Position numbers and translations under genes: made by a program
DNA from: Chondrosia reniformis
Lineage: Eukaryota > Porifera > Demospongiae > Chondrillida > Chondrillidae
Assembly (NCBI GenBank): GCA_947172415.1
Contig: OX359196.1
Coordinates: 4,770,901 to 4,834,900, forward strand
Reading direction: 5' to 3'
DNA length: 64,000 bases
Notes under the pieces: generated by a model
Seen by the model: only the letters and a program-made list of their open reading frames with translations
What the model was told of the DNA's origin: nothing
Database searches by the model: none
Part shown: positions 24,969 to 34,431 of the stretch, in pieces
How positions within the stretch are numbered: position 1 is the stretch's first letter
Layout of the letters: every line of letters starts with the position of its first letter

Positions 24969-27099
24969 ATGGCGTCCAGAAAGTCATGCATGTGTTCATG
25001 CAGCAAGTCGGATACGGCACTGCTCCTTAAAGGAATCCAGCACGGAGTACTAAAGCTGGCAGTAAATGAGGAAGGATCTAGTCGTGTCACTGGTTGCGTG
25101 TACTGTTACGGTAGTCATAAAGATACACCGTTAATCGTGGCGGTTCGACATGGGTACATTGAGATTGTGAGGACACTCTGTGAAGAGTACGGTGCTCCTC
25201 TCGAAGTAGCCAACAGCGATGGGAAAAGGCCGTTACATGAGGTAGCTCAGAATAAGCATGTAGAGTGTGCTGAATATTTGCTGAAGCAAGGAGCCCAAGT
25301 CGATTCGCTTAAAATGGCTGACTGGTGAGTAACCTCAGCTTCTTCTAGCTGACGGTGGTTATTTACCTTATCAATGCTCAGGACGCCGCTGATGCTTGCT
25401 TGCACAAAGGACTGCCTCGAAATGGTACAACTGCTGGTTAAACAAGGAGCATCACTGTCTCTCCAGAATAAGGATGGATGGACCCCCTTTCACATAGCAT
25501 GTAGGTATGTAGAGTGACATGAGACCCCTTTCACATAGCATGTAGGTATGTAGAGTGACATGAGACCCCTTTCACATAGCATGTAGGTATGTAGAGTGAC
25601 ATGAGATCCCTTTCACATTGTAGACGGATTTATAGGTACCAATGCATAACATTTGCAGTTGAACTTTACACACTTGTTCACCTTTGACCCCTGCACTCTT
25701 GGGTGTTCCCAGGGAGGGTCATGGTGACATTATTGATTTTCTGCTAGACACAGATCTGCTGTGCTGGAAAACAAAGAGTAAAAATGGCCGAACGCCACTT
25801 CACACAGCAGCATTACATGGTAGAATGGATGTATTGCAGATTCTAAGTAGTGGCAGGTACTTGTTCTAATGTATTTATCCACCTTCCATTCCTTATTTGG
25901 GCCACTATATAGAAGTTGGTCGTAATCAGGTTTGGATAGAATAGTGCTTTGGCCATGTTTTCTTGGCAATGCGCATGCTAGGGTTTCACAAAGGGTGACA
26001 ATATACACTGATAAGTTGTGTGGGGTGGATTGGGGGTTTTGAGTGTATATAATTAGCCAATATTTCAACCACCAACTTACACCAAACAACTGTCTTGTCA
26101 GTAAAATTGCTGAAGTAAAATCTGCCAAATGCCATATTTGAGCAATTTGCCAATTAAAATTTGTCAATTTGACTTCCTTCAAGGGAACAAAATATTTTCC
26201 CCCAGTGCTCCCCACCTAATTTACTGATATTATGATAGTCACCTCTGATAGGTGTTTGTTAAGTGGAAATGAGACTGATAGCTGTGGAGTGGATCCTCTG
26301 ATGGATGCAGCAAAGGCTAATCATCCAAAAGCCCTGAACTTTCTGCTCGGTCACTTTAAAGTATGCTACTTCTCAAAATCTTACCCATATGATGCAGTTA
26401 AAATGTGATGTGATGTTAAGTGTTGTGTGAAGTAGCCATGTCCAGTCCTCCTGTGACTCTTCCAGTATAGTGTGATCCCATGGCTAAAGACTTATTGGGA
26501 AAGTGTGCCATCCATCACGCTGCACAGGCTGGAGCTACACAGTCTGTCAAGGTGTTGGCAGAGACTGGGAAAGTGGACTTAAACTATCATGGAGGAGTAA
26601 TGGATCTGACACCACTTCACTATGCAGCCAAGGTACATGATCCGGGTTAAATACTAGAGCTGTGGCCTGAGTTCATTCAGACATGTGTCCTTGCAAAACC
26701 TAATAGTTATTTTCAGCACTGCCTTTGTACCAAAATGGGACCTGCATGTAGCAGTCAATTTACTGGACGCACTACAGATTTAGTAAATAGACTGCATAAT
26801 TTAATATATTGATGGTACAATTTAGTTAATTAGCGGTGCTTTCAGTAATTCAACTGCTGCGTACAGGTCACCATTTTGGTACATATGGTGCCCCATAACT
26901 TCACATTTATATACATATTATACAATAAATTAATCTCCCATGAAAACAGGAAGGACATTTAGATACAATTGAGTGTTTGCTTGCCATGGGTGCTGAAGCT
27001 AATGCTGTTGATAAAAAAGGAAGACTCCCCTTGAATATTGCTGAAGATGCAAGACATTTTCATTGTGTAGAACTATTCAAACATCATGTAGCTCATTAG
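24969..27099 (+). CDS. ANKRD16: Ankyrin repeat protein ANKRD16
   Basis: Ankyrin-repeat protein that in mammals binds alanyl-tRNA synthetase and helps prevent serine misincorporation at alanine codons. Six exons with matching phases: 24969-25324, 25382-25504, 25713-25856, 26252-26360, 26471-26632 and 26950-27099 (TAG). The ATG at 24969 ([11 protein letters not shown]) is preferred; a longer in-frame extension upstream has no ATG. Ankyrin consensus pieces run throughout: [94 protein letters not shown]. The order and wording fit ANKRD16 (for example [13 protein letters not shown]). The sequence around the exon 2 donor is triplicated. The last exon was duplicated into the downstream fucosyltransferase array. 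Confidence 0.92.
25485..25612 (+). repeat. 41-bp repeat, three copies, spanning the ANKRD16 exon 2 donor
   Basis: The unit begins cccctttcacatagcatgta and ends gtagagtgacatgaga. The first copy contains the real exon end and donor (CATGTAG|GTATGT at 25504/25505). The other two copies repeat the last coding bases and the donor inside the intron, so three identical donor sites lie 41 bp apart. Confidence 0.9.
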
Positions 27100-27227
27100 T
27101 GTATGTAATGTTTTTCATCAGATTATCTATGAACTCTATGTTTGCACTTATTTTTTTCATAAGAATCACACATAATATGGTTGACATGAGGCTAAAGAAA
27201 CAAGAGTAATTCATGGCTAAAGTTAAT

Positions 27228-27330
27228 TAGTCTGGCTTACTAGACTGTCCCTAATAAGTGCCCAAAGTCGTATATCCCTCACCTTCCACATCCTTAGGTA
27301 CTTATAAGGATGGTCTAGCAAGCCAGACTA
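27228..27330. mobile_element. MITE-like element with 18-bp terminal inverted repeats
   Basis: Ends tagtctggcttactagac (27228-27245) and gtctagcaagccagacta (27313-27330) are reverse complements with one mismatch. They enclose about 67 bp without an ORF. A related right end recurs at 31579-31605 upstream of the third fucosyltransferase's 3' end. No transposase is present. Confidence 0.6.
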
Positions 27331-27412
27331 GTTGATACTAGTAACTAGAAGGAAATCAGGAGTCTCATTGTAAATCACAGAAATTTAATTCATTAAAAAT
27401 GCAAATTCATGG

Positions 27413-28696
27413 TTAACAACGACATGGTCTGCTTCCATTCTCAAAAGATTCCTTCTTTAACCAATATGCTTTTCTACAAAGTTCACATAGATAATGGTCC
27501 TCGGTACAATGCTTTCTCTGAAACTCTTTCAATCTTTCTATCTCTAGGTTTGAAATATAGGATTTATACACTTTGTCGTCAGTGAGGATTTTCTTGATAT
27601 GTTCTGCCAATTTCTCTGGACCTTCAAACTTTGACGCATCCACATAGCTGTGATTGCCTGGTACCCAATAGTGTATGTCAGGTGCTCCCATGTATACTGG
27701 AACACATCCAGCAGCATAAGCTAGGAAAATCTTTTCACTGATGTAGCCTTCTTTTACTGCATTTTCAAACATAATAGCTACTCTATACTTGCTCATTCTT
27801 ACAACTGCTGTTTCCTTCCAGTTGTGTGCAAAACGATCTTCTTTATCTTCAACATTATGGAAGCACTGTCCATGACTGTCAATGTGAACAAATGTCATTA
27901 ACTTTTTAATATAGTCTGTCCTCCATTGTCTGTCAGCCCTTTGACAGTCACTCAACATCACCACTGCTCCCTGCCTACTTTCAGGTTGAACTGGTTTATA
28001 ACTGTTTATATAGCTAGTATACCGTTTCTGACATCCTTCGTGAAATATGACATCAGCGGACAAATGGGAATTGATGGATATTTCTGCATGTTTAATAATT
28101 GGTATTGTCCAAAAAAGCACACCTTCCTTTTCAGTGTTTATGAAGGACATGATCTGAGGATAGCAATATCTAACCTTGTGTTTAGTTGGTTTACGATACC
28201 AGTGCATCCTGAAAACCACGTCAGCACTAGAAGCATTTGAAATGTCAGTTAACATTACACAACCACCTCCAAAAAAAGTGCGACATGTTTCAGATGCATC
28301 TTTAACAGCATTCGAGAAGTTAATTCCATACATCCCTGGGCTGGCCAAGGCATCATAGTTTTCGATGAAGATCCTTACGCTTGAATAATCAACTTCACTC
28401 TTTTGAACACAAAATGGACAACGAGGTAGCACATCATCGCCTGTGGCATGACACTCCTTGTGAATTCGAATATGACTAGCCGTATTTCTGCCAACAGATT
28501 CAGTTACCTTTTGTGCTTCTCTCCCAATATTCTCCGTTGTAGTCTTAATTAATCCAACTTCACGAGAACCTTGATTGATAATGTAGACTGGAATTAATGG
28601 CTTAAAATTATCGTTTACAATCTGATACATAAAATAAACGTTTAAGACGGTCAGTGTTAGAAGAGTTAGGTAACATTTTGCTCTTTTCAAAATCAT
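27413..28696 (-). CDS. GT10 alpha-1,3-fucosyltransferase, copy 1
   Basis: Type II Golgi membrane enzyme predicted to transfer fucose from GDP-fucose to N-glycans or related acceptors. Intronless. Short cytosolic N-terminus, one membrane anchor (residues about 9-28), a Cys-rich stem (CPFCVQKS), then the GT10 catalytic domain. The GDP-fucose binding block reads ENAVKEGYISEKIFLAYAAG then CVPVYMGAPDIHYWVPG and SYVDASKFEGPEKLAEHI. The C-terminal CELCRKAYW cysteine pair resembles the CxxC end of core-type and FUT10/11-like enzymes. The start at 28696 (MILKRAKCYL) aligns with the two paralogues; an in-frame ATG at 28771 would add 25 residues. First of three tandem minus-strand copies, about 2.2-2.4 kb apart. 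Confidence 0.9.
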   Translation of the reverse strand: MILKRAKCYLTLLTLTVLNVYFMYQIVNDNFKPLIPVYIINQGSREVGLIKTTTENIGREAQKVTESVGRNTASHIRIHKECHATGDDVLPRCPFCVQKSEVDYSSVRIFIENYDALASPGMYGINFSNAVKDASETCRTFFGGGCVMLTDISNASSADVVFRMHWYRKPTKHKVRYCYPQIMSFINTEKEGVLFWTIPIIKHAEISINSHLSADVIFHEGCQKRYTSYINSYKPVQPESRQGAVVMLSDCQRADRQWRTDYIKKLMTFVHIDSHGQCFHNVEDKEDRFAHNWKETAVVRMSKYRVAIMFENAVKEGYISEKIFLAYAAGCVPVYMGAPDIHYWVPGNHSYVDASKFEGPEKLAEHIKKILTDDKVYKSYISNLEIERLKEFQRKHCTEDHYLCELCRKAYWLKKESFENGSRPCRC

Positions 28697-28924
28697 TACG
28701 GGCTTACTTAGTCGCTGTGGTAATTTACTGCCTTGCAGATAATAACAAATCCCATTGTCTCCATGATCCAACGAATTCGCAATCGTTAGTCCCGCGTAGC
28801 CAGACCCTAATGGCTGACCGGAAGTGAGAATAGGGTTGGCGGGGATTTCCGGACATTCTTTTTACGATATCTCAACTTCGCGTTAGCGATATTGGTTAAT
28901 TGAGTGGGTGGCTAATAATTTACT
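28697..28924. other. 5' flank of fucosyltransferase copy 1
   Basis: Non-coding DNA upstream of copy 1. Together with 28925-29519 it forms the 820-bp gap to copy 2. No convincing promoter element was seen. Confidence 0.3.
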
Positions 28925-29215
28925 GGTTCCTTTCAGTAATTCAACTGCTGCGTACAGGTCACCATTTTGGTACAAATGGTGCCCCATAATATATATGTAT
29001 ATAGGAGCTGCAAAACTATTAACTTCACGTTTATATACATATTATACAATAAATTAATCTCCCATGAAAACAGGAATTAAGGACATTTAGATACAATTGA
29101 GACATTTTCATTGTGATTGAAACATCATGCAGCTCATTAGTGTATGTAATGTTTTTCATCAGATTCTCTATAAACTCTATGTTTGTACTTATTTTTTTAA
29201 TAAGAATCACAAAAA
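28925..29215 (+). pseudogene. Decayed duplicate of the ANKRD16 last intron and exon
   Basis: This stretch repeats 26835-27165: ttcagtaattcaactgctgc, caggtcaccattttggtaca, aatctcccatgaaaacagg and ctcattagtgtatgtaatgt are all shared. About 60-100 bp of the coding part are missing, and an insertion (aattaagg for aagg) breaks the frame. It sits at the 3' side of fucosyltransferase copy 2, just as the real exon sits at the 3' side of copy 1. The duplicated unit therefore contained the ANKRD16 tail plus a fucosyltransferase. Confidence 0.9.
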
Positions 29216-29519
29216 ATGTTCCATTAGTTTTGTCCTGCATGGTTGATAGATTGTATTTCAATATATACAAAAGGTGACTTCCAATACTTCCACTGGAACC
29301 ATGACACATGTAGCCACAATACCCATTCCTAAAGATATATTCAACATATGGTTGACATCAATCAAGATGCAAGGAAACAAAAATAGTTACTGTATTTAAT
29401 GGTTTACAATTACAGTTAGATTTAAACTAACTAGAAAGCTACTAGAAGGTAAAAAACTAGAAAAAAATCAGGAATCTCATTGTAAATTACAGAAATTTAA
29501 TTCCATTAAAAATGCAAAT

Positions 29520-30815
29520 TCATGGTTTACAATGACATGGTCTGCTTCCATTCTCAAAAGATTCCTTCTTCAACCAATATGCCTTTCTACAAAGTTCACA
29601 CAGATAATGGTCCTTGGTACAGTGCTTTCTCTGAAACTCTTTCAATCTTTCTATCTCTAGGTTTGAAATATAGGTTTTATACACTTTGTCGTCAGTGAGG
29701 ATTTTCTTGATATGTTCTGCCAATTTCTCTGGACCTTCAAACTTTGACGCATCCACATAGCTGTGATTGCCTGGTACCCAATAGTGTATGTCAGGTGCTC
29801 CCATGTATACTGGCACACATCCAGCAGTATAAGCTAGGAAAATCTTTTCACTGATGTAGCCTTCTTCTACTGCATTTTCAAACATAATAGCTACTCTATA
29901 CTTGCTCATTCTTACAATTGCTCTATCCTTCCAGTTGTGTGCAAAACGATCTTCTTTATCTTCGACATTATGGAAGCACTGTCCATGACTGTCAATGTGA
30001 ACAAATGTCATTAATCTTTCAATATAGTCTGTTCTCCATTGCATCTTAGGCATACAATCACTCAACATCAGCACTGCTCCTTGCCTACTTTCAGGTTGAA
30101 CTGGTTTATAACTGTTTATATAGCTAGTATACCGTTTCTGACATCCTTGGTGAAATATGACATCAGCGGACAAACGGGAATTGATGGAAATTTCTGCATG
30201 TTTAATAATTGGTATTGTCCAAAAAAGTGCACCTTCCTTTTCAGTGTTTAAGAAGGATATGATCTGAGGATAGCAATATCTAACCTTGTGTTCATTTGGA
30301 ATATATTTCCGATGCATCCTAAATACCACGTCAGCACTTGGAGCATCTAAAATGTTAGTTAACATTACACAACCACCTCCAGAAGAAGTGTGACATGTTT
30401 CAGATGCATTATTAACAGCATTTGAGAAGGTAATTCCATAACTCCTAGGGTGAGCCAAGGCGTCATAGTTTTCGATGAAGACCCTTACGCTTGAATTATC
30501 AACTTCACTCTTTTGAACACAAAATGGACAACGAGGTAGCACATCATCGCCTGTGGCATGACACTCCTTGTGAATTCGAATATGACTAGCCGTATTTCTG
30601 CCAACAGATTCAGTTACCTTTTGTGCTTCTCTCCCAATATTCTCCGTTGTAGTCTTAATTAATCCAACTTCACGAGAACCTTCATTGCCAACGTAACCGA
30701 CTGGAATTAATGGCTTAAAATTGACATGATACTGATGCATCCAATACACAACAGCATTGCTTAAAACGACCAGCCCTAGGATAGGTAGGAAATATCTTGC
30801 TCGTTTCAAAACCAT
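29520..30815 (-). CDS. GT10 alpha-1,3-fucosyltransferase, copy 2
   Basis: Intronless 431-residue paralogue of copy 1, starting MVLKRARYFL at 30815. Anchor helix at residues about 8-25, the same CPFCVQKS stem and the same donor-binding block (ENAVEEGYISEKIFLAYTAG, GAPDIHYWVPG). Differences from copies 1 and 3 concentrate in the stem and mid-domain (HPRSYGITFSNAVNNASE; DCMPKMQWRTDYIERL), while the C-terminal third is almost identical. Predicted N-glycosylation sites (NSS, NAS, NHS) are conserved. All key residues seem intact, so I treat it as functional. Upstream sequence matches copy 3 for only about 15 bp beyond the ATG. Confidence 0.9.
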   Translation of the reverse strand: MVLKRARYFLPILGLVVLSNAVVYWMHQYHVNFKPLIPVGYVGNEGSREVGLIKTTTENIGREAQKVTESVGRNTASHIRIHKECHATGDDVLPRCPFCVQKSEVDNSSVRVFIENYDALAHPRSYGITFSNAVNNASETCHTSSGGGCVMLTNILDAPSADVVFRMHRKYIPNEHKVRYCYPQIISFLNTEKEGALFWTIPIIKHAEISINSRLSADVIFHQGCQKRYTSYINSYKPVQPESRQGAVLMLSDCMPKMQWRTDYIERLMTFVHIDSHGQCFHNVEDKEDRFAHNWKDRAIVRMSKYRVAIMFENAVEEGYISEKIFLAYTAGCVPVYMGAPDIHYWVPGNHSYVDASKFEGPEKLAEHIKKILTDDKVYKTYISNLEIERLKEFQRKHCTKDHYLCELCRKAYWLKKESFENGSRPCHCKP

Positions 30816-31948
30816 TTCTACCTTAGGTACTTTATAGAGTCATTGTTAAATTTAAGATGGCCGTGTAATTACCGAGCGTTATAGCGAGGTTAATTGTTTC
30901 CGTCGATAGGGGAGTCAGATCGAGCTTCCCACGCACATAATTGCTTTAAGGTATGGCAAAGAAAATTTTCCCGTTTATTTAGGCCATATCTCAATTTTGT
31001 GTCAAGTGTAGCTAAAGTTACAAACGGACTAGAAGACCATCTTACCCTACATCCTAAAGGGCCAACAATGAGGTATCGAACGACGGTTGATATTTCCATG
31101 TAGACAACTTACTCGATGCGTAAAAGTGGCTTGAATATTTTCCTTGGTGAAGCGCCCCGAGATCGAGGTTGGGCCTTAGGATAACATCCATCGTCTCAAA
31201 ATTACAACAAGAACGACCTTAAACTTTCCTGCGGAAAACATTTTTCGATTCACTTACAGGAAAAGCGGGGACTACTAATTTCACTTCGGGACACTCAAAA
31301 CGAACAGCCATATTGACTTCCATAATTTTAATTTAACGATATATCATGTTACATTTCAAAATGGATGGCAGGGACTGCGTTCACGCTAGTTAGATTTATA
31401 TACGGTCTACCTATAATCTGATCAGAGACTAAGTCGAAAGGTACGAAATACGCAAGGAGCGTGAGCTTATTCGTTTTTCACCCCCTGCCATGCCCCCGAT
31501 AAGGTCTCTAATACTGGACTGCCTATAGTGGTCAGTTGTCCTTCCTTATACGAGCAAGGATATCGATGTGTTTATGGGATGGTCTAGTAAGCCAGACTAG
31601 TTGACACTAGTTTCATCCATTGACATCCCCAAGTCTGAGTTAGTGGAGCAGCATTCTATGGGAGATGGTGGTAACAAGATATTTGGTGTAGCCTCAATAT
31701 GCACTATTTAGCTGTATTATTGGTCTTTGTGAATTTGATATATATTATCAAAGGTTTAGGGAATTACCGTACATATTTTCACCTACGTATGTGCATGGCT
31801 TCAAGTCGGGTGTAATCTGATCATCATGAGCTAAAGATTACGTATTAGACATATACCATTCCCCAAGTCTTCTAATCAAACAAGTACGTACAAACTAAAA
31901 GGAAATTAGGAGTCTCATTTTAAATTACAAAAAAATTAAAATGCAAAT
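30816..31948. other. Intergenic region between fucosyltransferase copies 2 and 3
   Basis: 1.1 kb without a recognisable gene. It contains gataaggtctctaata at about 31495, repeated at about 33776, and a MITE-like right end at 31579-31605 matching the element at 27228-27330. A 70-codon open frame on both strands near 30890-31103 has no recognisable similarity. Confidence 0.5.
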
Positions 31949-33247
31949 TCATGGTTTACAATGACATGGTCTGCTTCCATTCTCAAAAGATTCCTTCTTC
32001 AACCAATATGCCTTTCTACAAAGTTCACACAGATAATGGTCCTTGGTACAGTGCTTTCTCTGAAACTCTTTTAATCTTTCTATCTCTAGGTTTGAAATAT
32101 AGGATTTATACACTTTGTCGTCAGTGAGGATTTTCTTGATATGTTCTGCCAATTTCTCTGGACCTTCAAACTTTGACGCATCCACATAGCTGTGATTGCC
32201 CGGTACCCAATAGTGTATGTCAGGTGCTCCCATGTATACTGGAACACATCCAGCAGCATAAGCTAGGAAAATCTTTTCACTGATGTAGCCTTCTTCTACT
32301 CCATTTTCAAACATAATAGCTACTCTATACTTGCTCATTGTTACAATTGCTTTATCCTTCCAGTTGCGTGTATACCGATCTTCTTTATCTTCGACATTAT
32401 GGAAGCACTGTCCATGACTGTCAATGTGAACAAATGTCATTAACTTTTTAATATAATCTGTTCTCCATTGCCTGTCACCTGCATGACAGTCACTCAACAT
32501 CACCACTGCTCCTTGCCTACTTTCAGGTTGAACTGGTTTATAACTGTTTATATAGCTAGTATACCGTTTCTGACATCCTTCGTGAAATATGACATCAGCG
32601 GACAAATGGGAATTGATGGAAATTTCTGCATGTTTAATAATTGGTCTTGTCCGAAAAAACATACCTTCCTTTTCAGTGTTTAAGAAGGACATGATCTGAG
32701 GATAGCAATATCTAACCTTGTGTTTAGATGGATTATGATACCAGTGCATCCTGAAAACCACGTCAGCACTAGAAGCATACGAAATGTCAGTTAACATTAC
32801 ACAACCACCTCCAGAAGAAGTGCGACATGTTTCAGATGCATCTTTAACAGCATTCGAGAAGTTAATTCCATACATCCCTGGGCTGGCCAAGGCGTCATAG
32901 TTTTCGATGAAGACCCTTACGCTTGAATTATCAACTTCACTCTTTTGAACACAAAATGGACAACGAGGTAGCACATCATCGCCTGTGGCATGACACTCCT
33001 TGTGAATTCGAATATGACTAGCCGTATTTCTGCCAACAGATTCAGTTACCTTTTGTGCTTTTCTCCCAATATTCTCCGTTGTAGTCTTAATTAATCCAAC
33101 TTCATGAAAACCTTCATTGCTAACGAAACCGACTGGAATTAATGGCTTAAAATTGACATAATACTGATACATCCAATACCCAACAGCATTGCTTAAAACG
33201 ACCAGCCCTAGGATAGGTAGGCAATATCTTGCTCGTTTCAAAACCAT
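31949..33247 (-). CDS. GT10 alpha-1,3-fucosyltransferase, copy 3
   Basis: Intronless 432-residue paralogue starting MVLKRARYCL at 33247. The N-terminal anchor is closest to copy 2, while the middle (SPGMYGINFSNAVKDASETC) is closest to copy 1. That mosaic suggests gene conversion among the three genes. The GT10 donor block is intact (ENGVEEGYISEKIFLAYAAG then CVPVYMG). A small change, FRTRPIIKHAE in place of FWTIPIIKHAE, lies outside the known catalytic core. Expected to be a Golgi type II enzyme like its neighbours. Confidence 0.9.
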   Translation of the reverse strand: MVLKRARYCLPILGLVVLSNAVGYWMYQYYVNFKPLIPVGFVSNEGFHEVGLIKTTTENIGRKAQKVTESVGRNTASHIRIHKECHATGDDVLPRCPFCVQKSEVDNSSVRVFIENYDALASPGMYGINFSNAVKDASETCRTSSGGGCVMLTDISYASSADVVFRMHWYHNPSKHKVRYCYPQIMSFLNTEKEGMFFRTRPIIKHAEISINSHLSADVIFHEGCQKRYTSYINSYKPVQPESRQGAVVMLSDCHAGDRQWRTDYIKKLMTFVHIDSHGQCFHNVEDKEDRYTRNWKDKAIVTMSKYRVAIMFENGVEEGYISEKIFLAYAAGCVPVYMGAPDIHYWVPGNHSYVDASKFEGPEKLAEHIKKILTDDKVYKSYISNLEIERLKEFQRKHCTKDHYLCELCRKAYWLKKESFENGSRPCHCKP

Positions 33248-34431
33248 TTCTACCTTAGGTAGAGTATGTCGGGTATTACGGGATGGCGGCCATTACGTAA
33301 TGATTGCTCTTGCGTCATCAGTAAATTAGCAGGAAATTCAAAATTTTTTATAAAGGATCATCTGAGCCAGCATCTATAAATAAATTGAATTTCAAATATA
33401 AGCAATTAATGTGGAGGTAGGCAATTCAAGGGCATTCTTCTCCAGCTCTCTGATTTATGTCTTCAGCTTTACTTCCTGAGCTAAGAAAAGACATAATTTA
33501 AAGTATTGCTACTCACCTAAAAATATTGCAAATTGTAATACATCATTTTAAAGCTTAAAACATGCTCTTTTCAAAGCTAATACATGTATTCCAAGAATAA
33601 GTAATACTTGTTTTCAATACATGTATGAGGTAATCATTGGTCACTCATACATTACTACAGATTTGTGAAATGGCCTTTGTTGACGATGTCTGACCGTACC
33701 TAGACGACTAGAAAGCTTCACTGTTCACTGTAAGAGTCACAGTTAAATCTTCGCCTAATTATATACGGTGCACCGATAAGGTCTCTAATATAGTGGACCA
33801 CCAAGATAGACTGAGCACTCGCGTGCACAATGAAGTAAGGGAGTTAATTGCACTTGGCCTGCAAATTAAAGGCTGTGATGATAATCAAATATTCACTGGT
33901 TTGGCATAATATTTTCCAGTGAATATTTGATTATAATTATACAATGAAACACTGACCATGTGTTAATTATGTATAGAGCATCTAATATTACAATAATTTA
34001 CTAATTTCTTTTAAGTAAACTGCTGCTTTTTAGATAAATACATTTTTGTCAATTCCACCTCTACATGTAGACAGAAAGTGCATTTTAACTGGAATTTATA
34101 GTGACTAATATAGCTTTCACTCTTCCCTTCATCTTGCTCTATCTAAGTTGCACTAAATATGTACAGATTCAAAATGCTATCAATAGCACATCAAAAACCT
34201 ATATATATATATATATAATACAAGCTTCACATTTATAGTTGCTGATCAATTCTCAAATTTGAAAGCTGCACAATCTTCTGAGATCATAAATTCAGGTATG
34301 TTGAATACATCAATTGTCAAATTGGGTGCATGTAGCTAAATTATGTTTCAACCTAAAAGACTAAATTGAATGTATTCCTTGTTCTTCTCTTTAATGCTAG
34401 GTTTACATGACACAAATGCTCTAATGCTGAA
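33248..34431. other. Intergenic region upstream of the PAE-ABCG gene
   Basis: AT-rich non-coding DNA between divergently transcribed fucosyltransferase copy 3 and the PAE-ABCG gene. It holds a perfect 19-bp hairpin (33881-33934), a second gataaggtctctaata motif at about 33776 and a short (TA)n run at 34201-34218. No gene was seen. Confidence 0.5.
33881..33934. repeat. Perfect 19-bp inverted repeat
   Basis: Arms 33881-33899 (ataatcaaatattcactgg) and 33916-33934 are exact reverse complements around a 16-bp loop. It is not followed by a T-run or placed at a gene end, so a terminator role is not indicated. It is most likely a MITE or foldback remnant. Confidence 0.85.

Noticed and set aside
11340..25620. 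CRISPR-like arrays at the tandem repeats
   Set aside because: Units are head to tail without unique spacers, and the DNA is eukaryotic.
27926..33103. Plus-strand open frames across the fucosyltransferase genes (for example at 27926, 30039, 32468)
   Set aside because: Antisense shadows that recur at the same place in all three paralogues because the genes are similar.
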